Shown here: positions 12,413 through 13,365 of the stretch, in pieces
Layout: every line of letters starts with the position of its first letter
Numbering within the stretch: the stretch's first letter is position 1
From: CAYTED01 sp964537075
GTDB taxonomy: Bacteria > Patescibacteriota > Minisyncoccia > Moranbacterales > UBA1568
DNA length: 13,365 nt
Assembly: GCA_964537075.1 (NCBI GenBank)
Contig: CAZIBB010000025.1
Span: 1 to 13,365, forward strand
Direction of reading: 5' to 3'
Program-made: the position numbers and the translations under genes
Notes under the pieces: generated by a model
The model's input: the letters and a program-made list of their open reading frames with translations, nothing else
What the model was told of the DNA's origin: nothing
Database searches by the model: none

Positions 12413-12556
12413 ATCACAATTTTCAAAACACAGAGACCAAACAAAGCACATGATTCAAAACACAATCTCCAAACATTCAAACAGATTCTTGTGCTTTGAT
12501 GAATTATGTTTTGTGTTTTGTTTGGCTTTTTGTGGTTTAAGTTTTGTGTTTTTAAA
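12413..12556. repeat. Heptamer-based inverted-repeat element between ligA and gatC
   Basis: The left half (12413-12480) is made of CA-rich heptamer-like units (caaaaca, caaacaa, aacacaa). The right half (12489-12556) has the complementary family (tttgtgt, tttgttt, tgtggtt, tgtgttt). The reverse complement of the left half aligns along most of its length with the right half, for example CTTTGTTTGG against TTTTGTTTGG and GAATCATGT against GAATTATGT, with a shift of one 7-nt unit. The centre is near 12485. The units are more degenerate than in the gatA-gatC element. The gap contains no other signal that I can see. Confidence 0.75.
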
Positions 12557-12559
12557 AAT

Positions 12560-13365
12560 TTATATTTTTATCAAATTTTTAAATCCTTCTTCATCTAGCA
12601 CGGCGACTCCGAGCTCCTTCGCCTTGTTGAATTTGCTTCCCGGATTCTCGCCGGCCACCACATAATCCGTCTTCCTGCTCACTCCCCCCGCGACGCTCCC
12701 GCCACGTTCCTTAATCATACTTTTTGCAGCGTCCCGTGTAAAGGAGGCGAGCTCTCCGGTCAGAACGAATGTCTTTCCAGCGAAAGGCAGGAGGCTCTCG
12801 TCTCGGACTCTTTCCGGGAGTGTTATTTCCACCCCAAGCTCTGACATACGATGAAGCATCATCTGATGTTTCTCATCCAGGAACCACTCCGATATACTCT
12901 CCGCACTCTTCTCCCCGATGCCCTTGATCGACACCCACTCTTCAGTTGTTCTTTTTGAAAAAAATTCTCCAATATCTCTCGGATTCTTAATTCCTGATTC
13001 TTGATTCTTGATTCCTTTGATTATGTTTCGCATAATCAAATCCGCTGTCTCTTCCCCGAGATGCCAGATCCCTAATGCGAACAAGAATTTATCGAATCGC
13101 ACCTTCTTCGACTGCTCGATGGCAAGGATGATTTTGTCCGCCTTTTTCTCCGCGAACCGCTCAAGCGGCAAAAGGTCGCCAATCGTCAATTCGAAAATAT
13201 CTGCCACGTCAGATATGAGCCCTTCATTTATCAGTTGTTCAATAATTTTCTCACCAAGTCCATCGATATCGAATCCCTTGCGACCGACCGCGTGAATAAT
13301 CCGTTCCTTTTCAACAGCAAAGCAATCTGGGTTCACGCAATACATCGCCACGCTCTCTTTATTTC
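12560..13365 (-). CDS. ligA: NAD+-dependent DNA ligase, C-terminal part (5' end outside the window)
   Basis: LigA seals nicks in replication and repair. The frame continues beyond the right edge of the window (a GTG at 13351 is internal, since the frame is open before it). Visible, in order: the second half of the four-Cys zinc finger (YCVNPDC), the helix-hairpin-helix region (GFDIDGLGEKIIEQL, LGIWHLGEETADLI, IKGIGEKSAESI), and a BRCT domain (FAGKTFVLTGELASFTRDAA, ending EEGFKNLIKI). The adenylation and OB domains are outside. Just after GEETADLIMRN, the stretch KGIKNQESGIKN is encoded by a 7-bp repeat and has no counterpart in the E. coli enzyme as I recall it. The gene leads to gatC and gatA. 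Confidence 0.95.
   Translation of the reverse strand, partial: NKESVAMYCVNPDCFAVEKERIIHAVGRKGFDIDGLGEKIIEQLINEGLISDVADIFELTIGDLLPLERFAEKKADKIILAIEQSKKVRFDKFLFALGIWHLGEETADLIMRNIIKGIKNQESGIKNPRDIGEFFSKRTTEEWVSIKGIGEKSAESISEWFLDEKHQMMLHRMSELGVEITLPERVRDESLLPFAGKTFVLTGELASFTRDAAKSMIKERGGSVAGGVSRKTDYVVAGENPGSKFNKAKELGVAVLDEEGFKNLIKI
12982..13016. repeat. 7-bp tandem repeat (GATTCTT) inside ligA
   Basis: Five adjacent heptamers are present on the plus strand: gattctt, aattcct, gattctt, gattctt, gattcct. On the coding strand the unit is AAGAATC, encoding KNQESGIKN in the helix-hairpin-helix region. Copy number is not a multiple of three units, so any single gain or loss would shift the frame before the BRCT domain. 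Confidence 0.85.

Noticed and set aside
8127..12556. CRISPR arrays
   Set aside because: Units are 7-8 bp with no spacers and no cas genes; the arrays do not fit a repeat-spacer pattern.
12102..12665. Plus-strand open frame of 187 codons
   Set aside because: It crosses gatC, the intergenic heptamer element and the end of ligA in antisense; its Phe/Cys-rich portion is only the translated repeat.

Overview
The window is a gene-dense stretch of a small bacterial chromosome, most likely from a Patescibacteria (CPR) lineage. That assignment is an inference. It rests on the gene order (ligA-gatC-gatA; dcd/thyA/folA/kinase/tmk/dut in one run), on the divergent thymidylate-kinase-like protein, on a small membrane protein of a type I recall from CPR genomes, and on the scarcity of Shine-Dalgarno sequences. 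TGA is used as a normal stop codon (thyA, gatB, gatA), which argues against the lineages that recode TGA.

Layout: positions 1-732 hold the 3' end of dnaE (+), followed by miaA (+, 818-1876). From 1910 to the right edge everything is on the minus strand. Read in the direction of transcription (right to left) the order is ligA (5' end cut by the window edge), gatC, gatA, a membrane protein with a HEPN-like tail, a 56-residue coiled-coil ORF, secE, nusG, rplK, rplA, a strong terminator, a strong promoter, dcd, thyA, a terminator, folA, a P-loop kinase, tmk-like, dut and gatB. The minus-strand block converges on miaA.

Functionally there are three groups. (1) Thymidylate synthesis: Dcd and Dut supply dUMP, ThyA makes dTMP, FolA regenerates tetrahydrofolate, and two P-loop kinases probably phosphorylate the product. 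(2) Transcription, translation and secretion: SecE, NusG, L11 and L1 in the usual bacterial order, but without rplJ/rplL following. (3) The GatCAB amidotransferase, with gatCA beside ligA and gatB about 9 kb away beside dut.

The most unusual content is a set of short-period repeat elements. Four intergenic gaps (rplA-rplK, rplK-nusG, gatA-gatC, gatC-ligA) each contain two arms built from 7-bp or 8-bp units. The right arm is the reverse complement of the left, so each gap can fold into a long hairpin. The unit sequence differs at every locus, while the architecture stays the same. Single-arm 7-bp arrays also lie 5' of gatB and inside the coding sequences of miaA and ligA. In addition, miaA carries an in-frame palindromic insertion. 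Other noteworthy signals are a thyA Shine-Dalgarno sequence caught in a hairpin, a terminator-like hairpin at the start of the secE transcript, and a terminator ending about 10 nt before folA.
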